Source of the DNA: Lepidostoma basale
Taxonomy: Eukaryota > Arthropoda > Insecta > Trichoptera > Lepidostomatidae
NCBI GenBank assembly: GCA_022606425.2
Contig: JAHDVF020000875.1
Location: 124,001-188,000 of the forward strand
Direction of reading: 5' to 3'
Length of the DNA: 64,000 nucleotides
A program made the position numbers and the translations under genes. Under the pieces are notes generated by a model. It was not told the origin of the DNA. It ran no database searches and saw only the letters and a list, made by a program, of their open reading frames with translations. Shown piece after piece: positions 9,110 through 19,600 of this stretch. How positions within the stretch are numbered: the first letter of the stretch is position 1; the number at the start of each line of letters is the position of its first letter.

Positions 9110-9215
9110 CTATAATTGTATCTTAAGAGATTAATACGAATGAAAACGTCAGTTTTCTAGAAGTTTTATTATATTTTATGGGAATGACATGTTTCGCTCT
9201 TCTAAGGCATGTGTG
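9110..9215 (-). mobile_element. Pal-1 single arm
   Basis: Contains 'TTAATACGAATGAAAACGTC', 'TATGGGAATGACATGTTTCG' and 'CTTCTAAGGCAT'. Truncated at the palindrome centre. Confidence 0.75.
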
Positions 9216-10744
9216 ACGAAATGCGAAAATATGTGACGAAACTTCAACTCGTTGCAGTTTATATACACTAGTAAATGGATGGTAAATAAAGTATCTCAAG
9301 AGGTTTATCTCTGTTGCCACCTCGTTTAGAAGACGAATCGCCTTCAATACAGGAGAACTTCGAAGCGCCCTTGTGCGGCAATTTGGGGCATATACAGGCT
9401 ATTTATTATACTACGTTATTAAAGCGTTTTTACCAGCAATGAATAGCATTTCTTTTTTTAAACGAGGTATTTATGACGTCGATCATCGATCATGCAAATG
9501 ATGTAGCTCGCGTGGGATGCACGCCACTGATTACGGCGCTCGCCTCAAAGTGCCGAGACATTTAGAGGACAGTTCTCGGCGAGGAATTCGTATCATCTGA
9601 AATCGGACAAGGATTAAATTGGAAAGTACCTACTCGCAATAAAAGAATTGGGGCACTTATGTATTTAGCCACGAGAAGACGACACTATATGGTAGATATC
9701 AAGTGACCGCGAGGGCAGCCTTGCCGCGGAGACAACTGCCGGCGAAGCGGACAATGCAGTGGACACGGTAATGAAACAGATACGGCGGACCAACCAGTTT
9801 CCAAAGACGTAATTAATATCTATCAGCTGAGTAGCACCTACCATACCATACTCACAGTGATGCACGGCCTGGGTCGTCATTATATAATTACTACTTTTTG
9901 CAACGTTTTAAAAATACGTTTATTTTATACACCTGTTCAAGGTCAAATGTATGCGGAATTTAACCAATTTTAGGATTTATTTGGTTTAACCGTCGCGTTG
10001 CCATGTGGTCAATTGAGTTTCCACTGCCAATTTAAAGTTGATTTTCTTAAAACCTATGGACCCTAATATTATAAAAAAAATTGTAATCCTCCATTGAAGT
10101 GTTCTCAATATTTCGTAATAAAAAAAAAGCAAAAATTACTTCCTTCATCCCAAAAAAAAATATTTTCTAAGACTGCCCTCACCTTCATTCGTGTTAAGGT
10201 AGAATTTGTTTTGCTAATATTTACAACTTTATCAAAAGTGACAAATACTTACTCGCTGTTTTGAACGTATTATAAATTATATCTTTGACCTTTTCAATAG
10301 GTACGTAATAATACCGACTGAATGGAAACGCAGCACGTAACTTAATAATATCAGAACTGTGAAAATATTAACACTTTACCAAAAGGGACAAATATTAATA
10401 CGTACTCGTTGTCTTGAACGTACTATACATTTTGCCTAGGTGCCTTTATCCTCGCCCCGCCGGCCGCGGCGCGCAGACAAGTTTATACCCGATGTCCAGT
10501 CGCTCGTATGCTGTGACGCATTACATATCAGAAATCGCATGGTTCCAGAAAAAAATTAATAATGATATGTTTTTCAAATAATCCATGTATGTTATAGATA
10601 TCGATCTATTCCTAATGAAATTCCCTACAAGATGACATAAATTAAATTTTGATTCATCGAGTCATATGCTTGATATTTAGATAAAGTTAGCGGTAAACTG
10701 AATTTACCACATGGGAGCGAGCGTTTTGTTTTGAACACGGTACG
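9216..10744. other. Mostly unique sequence, no supported gene
   Basis: Two GC-richer islands (about 9475-9640 and 9690-9870) contain only short ORFs with no recognisable product. A further GC patch lies near 10450-10510. These could be conserved non-coding DNA or small exons; the sequence alone does not decide. Confidence 0.45.
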
Positions 10745-11345
10745 TTAAGGGTTAACTAACTAACTAACTAACCATAACGCCATTTCCCCGGAGGGGTAGG
10801 CAGAGAGGATAGATCGCCACAATGCTCTGTCCTGGCATACCTTTCGGCCTTCCTCTACATTCATACATCGTACCATGCACGCACGTCGATTATTCCGACT
10901 TCGAATATGGCCGCCTTTTAGTAATTGATTAATTTGGTCATGCCATATTATCCTAGTAATTGATTAATTTGATCATGCCATGTTTTCCTCGGTCATCCTC
11001 GGCTTCTTTTTGCACTCACGCTGCTTGTGTACAACTTTTAACCATTCTACTCTCATCTATTCGTTCCATATGTCTAAACCATCTCAGGGATCATTTTTTA
11101 ATTTTATCCATGATGCAGTCATCTGCCTTACATTTCTCTCTTATTTCATCGTTCGGTATTCTATCATACAACGTTTTCCCGCACATTCTTCTTAGTGATC
11201 TCATTTCTACGGCGTTTATCCTGCTTTTATCCTTCTTTTACCAGCTCCAAGCTTCACTTCCATACATGAGTGTAGGCACTAGAACTCCATTGTGTACTGC
11301 CATCTTTGCTTCTGTGGATTGAAAATTATAATTCCAATTATTTAT
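10745..11345 (-). mobile_element. LINE-A 5'-truncated copy
   Basis: The tail is the AACTAAC-repeat at 10755, followed by the complement of the 3' end ('CATAACGCCATTTCCCCGGA') and decayed C-terminal coding sequence back to 'ACTCCATTGTGTACTGCCAT'. Minus-strand relics of 'EAW', 'SLRRMCG' and 'LRWF' type motifs are visible. Multiple stops. Confidence 0.8.
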
Positions 11346-11490
11346 GTTTTTTAACTTGGCATGATCAAATGTACCAAATGTACCAAATTTTAAAGGTTGT
11401 CCATGCTAGAAGTCGGACGTGTATGACTGGATGTATGAATGTGGAAAAAGCTAGATAGGGGCGTCAGGATCGAGTAGTGTGGCGATTGTT
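11346..11490 (+). mobile_element. LINE-A short fragment
   Basis: Plus-strand relic of the last coding part ('TGGCATGATCAAATG', 'TGCTAGAAGTCGGACGTGTA', 'GTCAGGATCGAGTAGTGTGG'). It lies head-to-head with the preceding minus copy. Confidence 0.65.
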
Positions 11491-11842
11491 TTTTGTTTTT
11501 TAAATCTTTTTTTTAATTTAAAAAGTGAATCAAATAAGAGTCGTTATTTTGTAATACGTTGTAGTGTCGCGGTGAGTCGCCGTCAGCACGGTATCACGCA
11601 CTAGCAGGTAAGCCAATGAAATTTGACTTGAGCATTAGTGCGAAACAAATTTAATTTCAACACGAAATTAGTTTAAGCATTGGTAGTGATTCGGTAGAGT
11701 TTAAGTCAAATATAATTCTAATTACACTCTGGTGAAAGAGATTTAAACTATGAAACTTTAAATGTTCACATGAAGCACTCACTTTGTGGTTAGACATTTT
11801 AAACACTTTGTAGATATAAAATAATAAAACACTTTTTTTTAA
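11491..11842. other. Sequence without recognised features
   Basis: A GC-richer patch (11560-11610) inside AT-rich sequence. No gene or known repeat. Confidence 0.45.
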
Positions 11843-11868
11843 ACCACAGTATGGTTATTAGAAATTGA

Positions 11869-11907
11869 TGCCAACTAGTTTCGCTTGGACCCAAGCTCAT
11901 TAGGGCA
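11869..11907 (-). ncRNA. Hammerhead-like motif, Pal-4 left arm
   Basis: Minus strand: TGCC / GGCA as stem I, CTAATGA (one mismatch to CUGANGA), stem II GCTTGG/CCAAGC (6 bp), GAAA, ACTAGT, T. No extra base before stem II here, so the spacing is that of a standard hammerhead. Confidence 0.55.
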
Positions 11908-11950
11908 ATGTAATAACTTTATTGTAATATAATACGTTATTATCATATAT

Positions 11951-11990
11951 TGCCCCGATGAAGCTTGGATCTAAGCGAAACTAGTTGGCA
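11951..11990 (+). ncRNA. Hammerhead-like motif, Pal-4 right arm
   Basis: TGCC (11951-11954) pairs with GGCA (11987-11990). Core CCGATGA has one mismatch. Stem II GCTT/AAGC, GAAA at 11977-11980, ACTAGT at 11980-11985, T at the cleavage position. An extra A (11962) follows the core. Confidence 0.55.
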
Positions 11991-12018
11991 TCAATTATAA
12001 TAACCACACCGTGGATAA

Positions 12019-12164
12019 ATACGAAGTGTTTATAATTTTATATCTATAAGTAGAAAACTTTAGTAATCACAGGTACATGCAAGCAAATAATCAATTTCAA
12101 GATGAGCTGACATGTACATATATTTATTTAAAATTTTGTATTATTGTTGATGTTAAGCTAATGA
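12019..12164. other. Short spacer
   Basis: AT-rich, nothing recognised. Confidence 0.4.
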
Positions 12165-12335
12165 ACAATGTCTGTTTTCTATAAGTTTCATTATAATTTA
12201 TGGGAAATACATGTTTCGCCTTTCGTGGGCATTAATCAAATGTTTAATGCCTTAGAAAGGCAAAACATGTCATTCCCATTAATTATCATAAAACTTATAG
12301 AAAACGGACGTTTTTATTCATGTCAATTATTTATA
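12165..12335. mobile_element. Pal-1 full palindrome
   Basis: Left 'TGTCTGTTTTCTATAAGTTT' and 'ATGTTTCGCCTTTCGTGGGC', right 'GCCTTAGAAAGGCAAAACAT' and 'ACTTATAGAAAACGGACGTT'. Both arms are present around 'AATCAAATGTTTAA'. Pal-1 is the commonest palindrome in the window. Confidence 0.9.
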
Positions 12336-12489
12336 TAATTTCATAATTTCACTATTATGAATATATATATAATATTATATATAAATGACTTTTTAAATTA
12401 ATTGTAAATGCTTTTTCTACTGGTTCGAGTTAATGTATCACTTCATGTATCGAACTCATATCAGTGGAATAAACAGCGCCTAATTCTTC

Positions 12490-12712
12490 ATGTATTATAT
12501 TTATTGAATAAAGTACAGCGGAGCATAGAAGTAAGATGGGATAGATTAAATGTGGCCTGGCACCCCCTTGTTGTTGTCGTCTTTAAATGTAAGTCCCGGA
12601 TGGACCGGGGACAGTCCCAGGGAGTGTACGAGCGAGGCTGACAGAAGGGCGCCGCTACGCTCTATAACAGCCTCGGGTATATGGCGGGAACTTCTAAGTT
12701 CCTTTAAAAAAA
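12490..12712 (+). mobile_element. Rep-E copy
   Basis: 'AGTACAGCGGAGCATAGAAG' to 'GGCGGGAACTTCTAAGTTCC', ending in an A-run at 12705. A second copy in the opposite strand lies at 16125-16345. A short poly(A)-ended repeat fits a SINE or a LINE 3' UTR fragment; I cannot tell which. Confidence 0.7.
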
Positions 12713-13059
12713 AAGCGCTTAACTCTTACATTTTCATTAAATTATTATATAATTGTAATGATTCCTCGACAACCTCACTTGAGATTCAATAAGTATTGTT
12801 GTCGCGTGAAATACAACACTAATTTCGAATGGCAGCATATGGCGAGTTGCAATTACCATTAATATTTTCACCGTTAAATCACTCGCATGAATTATAAATG
12901 CTTAAGTGAATTAAAGTACATGTCGATTAATGAAAATGCCGCTAATTGAAAATTATGTCGACTACGTCGGCGGGCAGATCAGGCTTTGGGAGTTTGACAT
13001 CAATAATATTCAGCTGGTAATTAAAGCTGTTGACTGGTAATAATTAAAGCTGCTGACTG
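12713..13059. other. Unique sequence
   Basis: Contains several TAATTAAA-type blocks (12900-13050), the kind bound by homeodomain proteins, but such blocks are common in AT-rich DNA. No gene. Confidence 0.4.
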
Positions 13060-13735
13060 TAGGCCGAACGCAACATCAGATGAGAGTAGTGATGTCAGGA
13101 GTTCCACTAAAGAACACCAAGGAGTTCATCTACCTCGGGAGCAAAATAACATGGGACGGTCGGTCTAAGAGCGAGGTCGACAGCCGTATACATCACGCTA
13201 GGCTTGCATTTAATAAAAGGTCGAAAATAATAGAGTCAAATAATATACACCTAAAACTGAGAACACTCCTCATCAAGACCTATGTATGGAGTGTCTTGAT
13301 GTACGGCTGCGAGACATGGTGCCTATCTGAAAGGGATAAGCGGAGACTAGAGGCTTTTAAGATGTGGTTGAGATGGTTTTGAGATGTCTCTTAGGAATTT
13401 CCTGGAGAGACCACATCACGAATGAGGAAGTTCTTCAAGGAATCGAAGGAGGAAGGCATCTGCTCAGGACCTTGTCCGAAAGGCGTGCAAGATGGATCGG
13501 CCATGTAATACGTCAAGAAGGTCTCTTGCATGCCATAATGGAGGGTATGACCGAGGGGACAAACTCTAGAGGACGTCCACGCCGAGAGTACCTGGAGGAC
13601 CTGTTGGTGGACGTGCGTTGCTCATCATATGCAGATTTCAAAAGAGCCGCACAAGACAGGGAAGAATGGAAGAGAAGAATAGAGGAAATTGCTGCAAACC
13701 AATCCCAGGATTGAAACCTGAGAAGAAGAATATTC
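13060..13735 (+). mobile_element. LINE-C C-terminal fragment with one frameshift
   Basis: Frame one (13080-13382) encodes 'GVPLKNTKEFIYLGSKIT', then 'LMYGCETWCLSERDKRRLEA'. Frame two (from about 13370 to 13714) continues with 'ARWIGHVIRQEG' and 'SRGRPRREYLEDLLVDV'. Together they make the end of a non-LTR reverse transcriptase polyprotein, after the catalytic domain. The frameshift near 13370 makes it a pseudogene. Confidence 0.85.
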
Positions 13736-14094
13736 ATAAATAATTATCAATCACTGCTACAATTGCGTTTCAGATAGAGGTAAGACGAAAACGTTAGTAT
13801 TTATCTTGTCCACTGTAACGCATTTGCCAGATTGCTCGTGATGAATGTGTAGATGAAAAAACCGCAAAAGAATGAAACAGTAATTTTAAGAGGCCTACAA
13901 TTGAACAAAAAACAATCGATTATCCTAATAATTGGAATCATTACGTCGAAAGATTTAAAGGTCCGTATTACAATCCGGTCACTGGCATATCGGGCCTGTA
14001 TAAAATGCGTATGCTTTGGCATGTCACTTCGGTTTTTGTTTCTCCCTACAAAAGTGCGAATCATTTTAAAGTGAATTAAATATAATTATTCGCG
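13736..14094. other. Unique sequence
   Basis: Short ORFs on both strands (13801-14064 minus, 13853-14074 plus) overlap each other and resemble nothing I know; I treat them as chance. Confidence 0.45.
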
Positions 14095-14200
14095 GTATCC
14101 GCCGTGGCATGGTGCTCATTAAGGCGTGCCGCAGGGCTCGACACTTGGGCCCCTATTGCAGCGAGGCACAGAGGTCCACAACTCCCCAATTATACCTGTA
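14095..14200 (+). mobile_element. Small reverse-transcriptase remnant
   Basis: GGCGTGCCGCAGGGCTCGAC at 14123 translates to GVPQGS and is followed by TLGPL, the conserved reverse-transcriptase block of Jockey/R1-type LINEs. Stops flank it on both sides, so only some 15-30 codons survive. Confidence 0.5.
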
Positions 14201-14624
14201 CTGTAATATCGGAATGAATATAATAGACTACCGAAATCTTTTGAATGGTGGTGGTATGATATAAATAAGAACAGTTTTAATTTAAATACACAGAATAAAG
14301 CTACGATTCAAACAAGATAGTTACCGTTTATTGATCTACTCTCATTGCAGAAGTAGTAATTAAAATTATTATTATTGTTGCGCGGGTTATTTAAAAATTA
14401 CGGTCAAGAAGAGTGGGGTAGACAATCTTTAAAATTAGAGATGGGAATTCGTAGTGTTATTGAGGTAATCTTCGGCGAGTGCTTCCTGTTTATACAACTA
14501 GAGTAGGTACTTAAATAGAATAAATCTTTTAATAAGCCACGTATTACACACGTCCTGATAGAGGGATATGAGCTCTTATAAGAGTGGAGTGTTTTTAAAT
14601 AAAATATATACCAAAGTAGGTTTT
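14201..14624. other. AT-rich sequence without recognised features
   Basis: No coding frame or repeat assigned. Confidence 0.45.
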
Positions 14625-15015
14625 TGAATTCTGGGACCTGTGAATGACGGTGAAGTCTGAAGAGTACGGCATAATGACGAGCTGTACCATATTTACAAAG
14701 CTCCCAGTCTCTCCACACAGGTCAGACTAAATAGACTGAGATGGGCCGGTCACGTGCAGAGGATGCCGTCATCGCGAACCCCAAAAAGATTGCTGGAGTG
14801 GCGCCCAGGTGGTAGAAGACCAATCGGACGACCAAGGATGCGATGGGAGGATGAAGTTGGGAGAGATGGTTGTTGAAGTTGGGAGACAAAATTGTTATGA
14901 GTGTCAGATTGGAGGGTCCAAGCGGAGGACAGGAGGAGTTGGAGGCGGAGAATACTGGAGGCTAAGGCTCGACATGGGCTGTAGGGCCATCGAAGAAGAA
15001 TATACCAAAATAGGT
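14625..15015 (+). mobile_element. LINE-D C-terminal fragment
   Basis: Encodes relics of 'ILGPVNDGE', 'RVRHNDELYHIYKAPS', 'LRWAGHVQRMPSSRTPKR' and 'GRRPIGRPRMRWEDEVGR', in more than one frame. It matches the more intact minus-strand copy at 60185-60700. Confidence 0.8.
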
Positions 15016-15154
15016 TCTCGGGAGTGACTATAGTTCTTAAGCTTGGTTCTTCAAGAACTAGTCATAATTAATTAGAATTTCTTTTTTACAGAACTCAGAT
15101 TAAACACTTTTAATGTCCAGCCAGTGCTACAATTATAACTCGTTATTACTAACC
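15016..15154. other. Short spacer
   Basis: AT-rich. The left target duplication of the next element starts at 15155. Confidence 0.5.
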
Positions 15155-15168
15155 AGTATACCATTTCG

Positions 15169-16021
15169 TTGTTGTATGCGGACGACGCTGTGCTACTTGC
15201 AGACAACGAGCATGAACTGCAAGCCCTGGTGTCTAGTATGTATGAGGTATGCAAGCGATACGATTTGATGATGAGTGTGAATAAGTCAAAGGTAATGATT
15301 TTCGAAAAAGAAGGAAGCAGTCTGCAACATTAGTGTAAACGGTGAAAATCGAGAACAAGTGGATGAATTTGTTTATTTAGGAAGTATGTTTACAAAGGAT
15401 GGGAGGGTGGAGAAGGATATTGAAAGAAGGGTTGGGGCAGGCAACAGAATAAATGGTGCACTTAAAGTTGTCATCGCAAACAACAGCCTATCCAAAAAAG
15501 CTAAGATGGCAGTGCACAATGGTGTTCTTGTGCCGACCCTTATGTATGGAAGTGAAGCATGGAAATGGCAAAAGAAGGATGAAAGTAGAATAAATGCAGT
15601 AGAAATGAGATCTCTAAGACGAATGTGTGGCAAATCTGTATATGATAGAGTGACAAATGCAAGTATAAGAAGTGAATGTGGTGCGAATGAAAGTGTTATG
15701 AACAAAATAAGGAAAGGGTCATTAAGATGGTTTGGACACATGGAAAGAATGAGTGAAGACAGAATGGTAAAGAAGGTATATGTAAATGGCGTGAACGGAG
15801 CTAGAAATAGAGGAAGGCCGAGGAAAACGTGGCACGATCAAATCAATCAAATATTGAATGTCGGTCACGCGAGGAGTCGGAAAAATCGACGTGCGTGCAT
15901 GACAAGATGTATGAATGTAGAGGAATCGAGAGACGTATGTCAGCACGGAACAGTGTGGCGTTCCATTCTTTCTGCCTACCCCTCCGGGGAGACGGCGTGA
16001 TGGTAAGTTAGTTAGTTAGTT
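15169..16021 (+). mobile_element. LINE-A, best copy: 5'-truncated, with 14-bp target duplication
   Basis: Flanked by AGTATACCATTTCG at 15155-15168 and 16022-16035. It opens with the catalytic 'YADDAVLLADN' (15175), then shifts frame near 15330 and runs on as a 213-codon ORF (15359-16000). Landmarks are 'QVDEFVYLGSMFTKDGRV', 'MYGSEAWKWQKKDESRIN', 'SLRWFGHMERM', 'RGRPRKTWHDQINQILNV' and the end 'SAYPSGETA'. The 3' tail is (GTTA)n. The endonuclease and most of the RT are missing. The YADD box, the post-RT region and the microsatellite tail fit the RTE clade. Confidence 0.9.
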
Positions 16022-16035
16022 AGTATACCATTTCG

Positions 16036-16124
16036 AGTTGCCAATATCTTGTAGATGTAGTTTGAGCTGTGACCGTTTAGACAACATCGTCAACGTCCAC
16101 CCATGTTGAGTCTTATCTTATCTT
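16036..16124. other. Short spacer
   Basis: Nothing recognised. Confidence 0.4.
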
Positions 16125-16345
16125 TTTTTTTTTTTGAAAGGAACAACGAAGTTCCCGCCACATACCCGAGGCTGTTATAGGGCGTAGCGGCGCCCTATTA
16201 TCAGCCTCGCTCGTACACTCCCTGGGCCTGTCCCCGGTCCATCCGGGACTTACATTTAAAGACGGCAACAGCAAGGGGGTGCCAGACCACATTTAATCTA
16301 CCCCATCCTACTTCTATGCTCCGCTGTACTTTATTGAATAAATAA
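16125..16345 (-). mobile_element. Rep-E copy
   Basis: T-run at 16125-16137, then 'GAACAACGAAGTTCCCGCC' to 'ACTTCTATGCTCCGCTGTAC'; reverse complement of the copy at 12490-12712. Confidence 0.7.
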
Positions 16346-16460
16346 ACATAATATATAATACATGAACATTTTAGGAACATTATATAGCCTAATCTGATCT
16401 ATCTAATAGTCTATACTTATATCGCGATGGAAGTAATGAGCAGCTTCTGAATAAGCCACC
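16346..16460. other. Short spacer
   Basis: AT-rich, nothing recognised. Confidence 0.4.
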
Positions 16461-16471
16461 GACTGCGACTG

Positions 16472-16686
16472 AACTAACTAACTAACTAACTAACCATCAC
16501 GCCATTTCTCCGGAGGGGTAGGCAGAGAGGATGGATCGCCACACTGGCCTGTCCTGGCATACCTCTCGAGATTCCTCTACATCCATACATCGTACCATGC
16601 ACGCACGTCGATTGTTCCGACTTCGAATGTGGCCGCCTTTAAGTATAATAATTGATTAATTTGGTCATGCCATGTTTTCCTCGGTC
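16472..16686 (-). mobile_element. LINE-A 3' end with 11-bp target duplication
   Basis: GACTGCGACTG flanks both sides (16461-16471 and 16687-16697). The insert is only 215 bp: AACT-repeat tail, 'CATCACGCCATTTCTCCGGA', and coding relics up to 'CATGTTTTCCTCGGTC'. This is a strongly 5'-truncated retrotransposition. Confidence 0.9.
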
Positions 16687-16697
16687 GACTGCGACTG

Positions 16698-16950
16698 GTG
16701 GAATGTAAATAGTGAAGCGCCGTCCCCCGTTGCACGACCTCTGCTCTGGTGCGATTAATTACGATCTTGATGGCGGCCGAAACTCCCATTAAGATCGCAT
16801 CTCTGGCATTACCGAGAAAACAAATCTAGTTTTTTCGGACGCATTTACATGGCCAATTTTCGGAATTGCTTTCCCACCGCGAGGACTGGCGGGCGGCAGC
16901 CGGTCTGATTGTGATTGCAGATGGCCACGGTGTAGCCAATAAATTTCATT
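16698..16950. other. GC-richer unique island
   Basis: Target of the preceding insertion. It includes 'GGCGGCCGAAACTCCCATTA' and 'CGAGGACTGGCGGGCGGC'. No ORF of substance. Candidate conserved non-coding DNA. Confidence 0.4.
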
Positions 16951-17425
16951 GTAAATGCAAGTGAAGCATGGAATTGGCAAAAGAAGGATGAAAGTAGAAT
17001 AAATGCAGTAGCAATGAGATCTCTTAGACGAATGTGTGGATACTCTGTGTATGATAGAGTGTGGAATGAAAATATAAAAAGTGAATGCGGTGCGAATGAT
17101 GGTGTAATGAACAAAATAATGAAAGGATCATTAAGATGGTTTGGACATATGGAAAGAATGAATGAAGAAAGAATGGTAAAAAATATATATTTTAACAATG
17201 TAATTGGAACCAGAAATAGAGAAAGAGCGAGGAAAATGTGGCACGATCAAATAAATCTAATATTGAATGTCGGCCATGTGAGGAGTCAGAGAAATTGACG
17301 TGCGTGCATGACACGATGTATGTATGTCGAGGAAGCGAGAGAAATATGTCAGGAAAGAAAAGTGTGGCAGTCCATTATTTCTGCCTACCTCTTCAGGGAG
17401 ACGGCGTGAAGGTTAGTTAGTTAGT
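16951..17425 (+). mobile_element. LINE-A 5'-truncated copy
   Basis: Begins in 'EAWNWQKKDESRIN', runs through 'SLRRMCGYSVYDRVW' and 'SLRWFGHMERMNEERM', and ends with a (GTTA)n tail at 17413. An in-frame stop after 'GHVRSQRN' breaks it. Confidence 0.85.
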
Positions 17426-17815
17426 TATGTATGGAAGTGAAGCATGGAGCTGGCAAAAGAACGACGAAAATAGGATTAATACCGTAGAAATAAGATCAAT
17501 TATGTATGATATAATACCTTGTGGTGAAATAATGTAGGAATGTCAACCAGATGATTGGATTCTACGTAAAATTTAAAAAGAATCACTTAGATGGTTTGGA
17601 CATACGGAACTTATGAATGAAATAAGAATTGTTAAAACGTCGTATACAAGCAGCGTGAATGGAAAAAGAAGCCGATGACGGCCGAGGAAAACGTGGCATG
17701 ACCAAATGAATAAAATAATAGAAGGCGACCGCGTTCGAAGTCGGAAATATCAACGAGCGTGCGTGTTACGATAAATGTATATAGAGGAATCTCGAGAGGT
17801 ATCCAGGAGGTTAGC
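17426..17815 (+). mobile_element. LINE-A-like degraded fragment
   Basis: Starts 'ATGTATGGAAGTGAAGCATG' directly after the tail of the previous copy and decays through deletions. It ends at the hairpin of 17788-17853. Confidence 0.75.
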
Positions 17816-17853
17816 CTTTAGAGAGGTTAACCTCCTGGATACCTCTCGAGATT
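17788..17853. repeat. Near-perfect 30-bp inverted repeat at a LINE-A end
   Basis: 'AATCTCGAGAGGTATCCAGG' plus 'AGGTTAGCC' on the left is mirrored by 'GGTTAACCTCC' plus 'TGGATACCTCTCGAGATT' on the right, with a loop of about 8 bases. The left arm belongs to LINE-A ('EESREV' codons); the right arm is its inverted duplicate. Confidence 0.85.
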
Positions 17854-18819
17854 TAAGATCAAGTTAAATAAGGACACCTCTATCTGCTATATTAAAGAAA
17901 TTTTTAATAATTTTTGAAATTATAATCATAATATTTTTTTAACCAATCTAGAGAGTCGCAGTAGAGATAAATAGTTATCGTAATAAATAATAATGAAATA
18001 ACTTTTTCGATGATTTTAACTACTTCCACAGAAAAGACTGGAAGTACTTGTAGTTAAAAAACATAGTTTTTTTAAATTATTATTTAAAAGGAACTTCCAT
18101 TAAACTATTTCAGCAAAATCATTGAGTTATCGTAATATAGTATTAGCAACGTTTTATGAAGTGCTTCTGAAAGAAGCCACATCGGACAGAATTCGTTGCT
18201 TCCTCGTCAATACAGCGAAATCCTCAAAGGAACCCCTTAATAAAAATGAAAAATATTTGTATCCTTTTTCGATTGAAGGAATGTGGCCTCTAGTGTCATA
18301 TAGTCACTACCGATTTTTCATTAGGTAGCTGCACCCTTCTTAAACAAATTGATTTGAAGTGGAGTCAAAACGTTCGTATAGAATTCTTAAGTGATGCCTT
18401 GTGCACAAGTGTTGGTCCAGGACACTTATGGTAAGTGACTTATCTGTCAGATTGACTGTTCGGAGATAAAAATAATGAGAAGGGACCGGTCGGAATGTTA
18501 GAGGAAGTGCGCATTTAAGTGCTTGAAGAAGATATTAAAAATAATATTGAAATGGAACGCCTCCTAACGATGGGTTAAGGGAACATAAATATTTAGAAAT
18601 GTGTAGACCAATAAGTAGCTATTATTACAACATTCATTACAATTCCAAGAACGACGTACTCGTATATTGTCTTTGTCACATTTGTAATATGTACTATATA
18701 GGTGGTTATTTTAATATATTTTGTAGAATTTGTAGAAAAATATACATTTATTAATACATGTATAATGAAAGCGCGATTGCTTTTTTGGTTTTACATAAAA
18801 TGTGTATACAATAGTGACA
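17854..18819. other. AT-rich unique sequence
   Basis: Includes a small imperfect hairpin (18012-18060). The 68-codon ORF at 18122-18328 (+) resembles nothing known. Confidence 0.45.
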
Positions 18820-18950
18820 AAGTTGTTTCGCCTTGCGAGGGTATTCTTAAACTCATGTGTTTGAGTTTGATTGGCTTAGCTTGGCTAGGTTAAACATAAA
18901 ATATAATAAAACTTCTAGAAAACAGACGTTTTTATTCGTATTAATCAAAA
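18820..18950 (+). mobile_element. Pal-1 right-arm fragment
   Basis: 'TTTCGCCTTGCGAGGGTATT' and 'AACTTCTAGAAAACAGACGT' then 'TTTTATTCGTATTAAT'; internally deleted. Confidence 0.6.
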
Positions 18951-19319
18951 TATATCTCCCGGGCTCTGGTAAAATGTTTGGAATATATCTATTAAAAAGG
19001 GAATAATATTTTTAATTGAAATTTCTTTGTAGAATTAATTAAATGAATTTAAATAATGAAAAGTAAAAAATATAGATACAATTTTTTATTATTATTATAC
19101 ATTTAGTGTGCTTCCACTTGTATTTAACGTCGACTGGTTTCGGCAGCTTCATTATTATGGAAAAACTATAATTTTTATTATAGTTATGATTTACCAAACA
19201 CTTATATTCGGAAATAATTTTATTTTTATAAGATGCCATTTAGGTCGCATAAGAGATAAAAAGGGATCGGAGATTTGTTTTTTATCCAAAAAGTTGTGCA
19301 TAAAGTAATGTGATAATTG
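18951..19319. other. AT-rich sequence with a decayed hammerhead-like piece
   Basis: At 19126-19160 the minus strand reads AATGAAGCTGCCGAAACCAG then TCGACG, a decayed form of the arm motif seen in the Pal elements. No full palindrome is present. Confidence 0.35.
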
Positions 19320-19600
19320 AATTAGCGTGCGCGAGAGTCTCCCCGTGTCGGTATCGGAAGACGGCGTCTTTCCTGGTTATCGAGGAATGCAGAAGACGCA
19401 TCACGCGACCTGCCGACCACTTTATCGGCGAGCCGGTTTCTCCGCCGAACAATCGGACTGTCGCATGTCGTGGCAGCAACCGCATGCGTTCAGATACTTT
19501 ACATTTGTACGCGATTTTGGGGTTTTGTTTAACACCAATTATTTTAGCTGAATTTGGCCTAAAGGCAACTGCTTGCGGATTGTTAGAATCTTTTTAGGAT
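19320..19600. other. GC-richer island with overlapping short ORFs
   Basis: Overlapping ORFs on both strands (19310-19597 plus, 19282-19485 minus) have no recognisable motif. It could be a diverged exon or conserved non-coding DNA. Confidence 0.3.

Larger units (their letters stand above)
11843..12018. mobile_element. Pal-4 palindromic element
   Basis: Arms 'CCACAGTATGGTTATTAGAA' and 'AATAACCACACCGTGG' are mirrored, as are 'ATTGATGCCAACTAGTTTCG' and 'CGAAACTAGTTGGCATCAAT'. The centre is AT-rich. Each arm holds a hammerhead-like motif. Confidence 0.9.

Noticed and set aside
12165..12335. Pal-1 as a functional hammerhead
   Set aside because: Stem II, GAAA and ACATGT are present, but the core and stem I do not match.
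13801..14074. Overlapping ORFs on both strands
   Set aside because: Mutual antisense, AT-rich and without motif.
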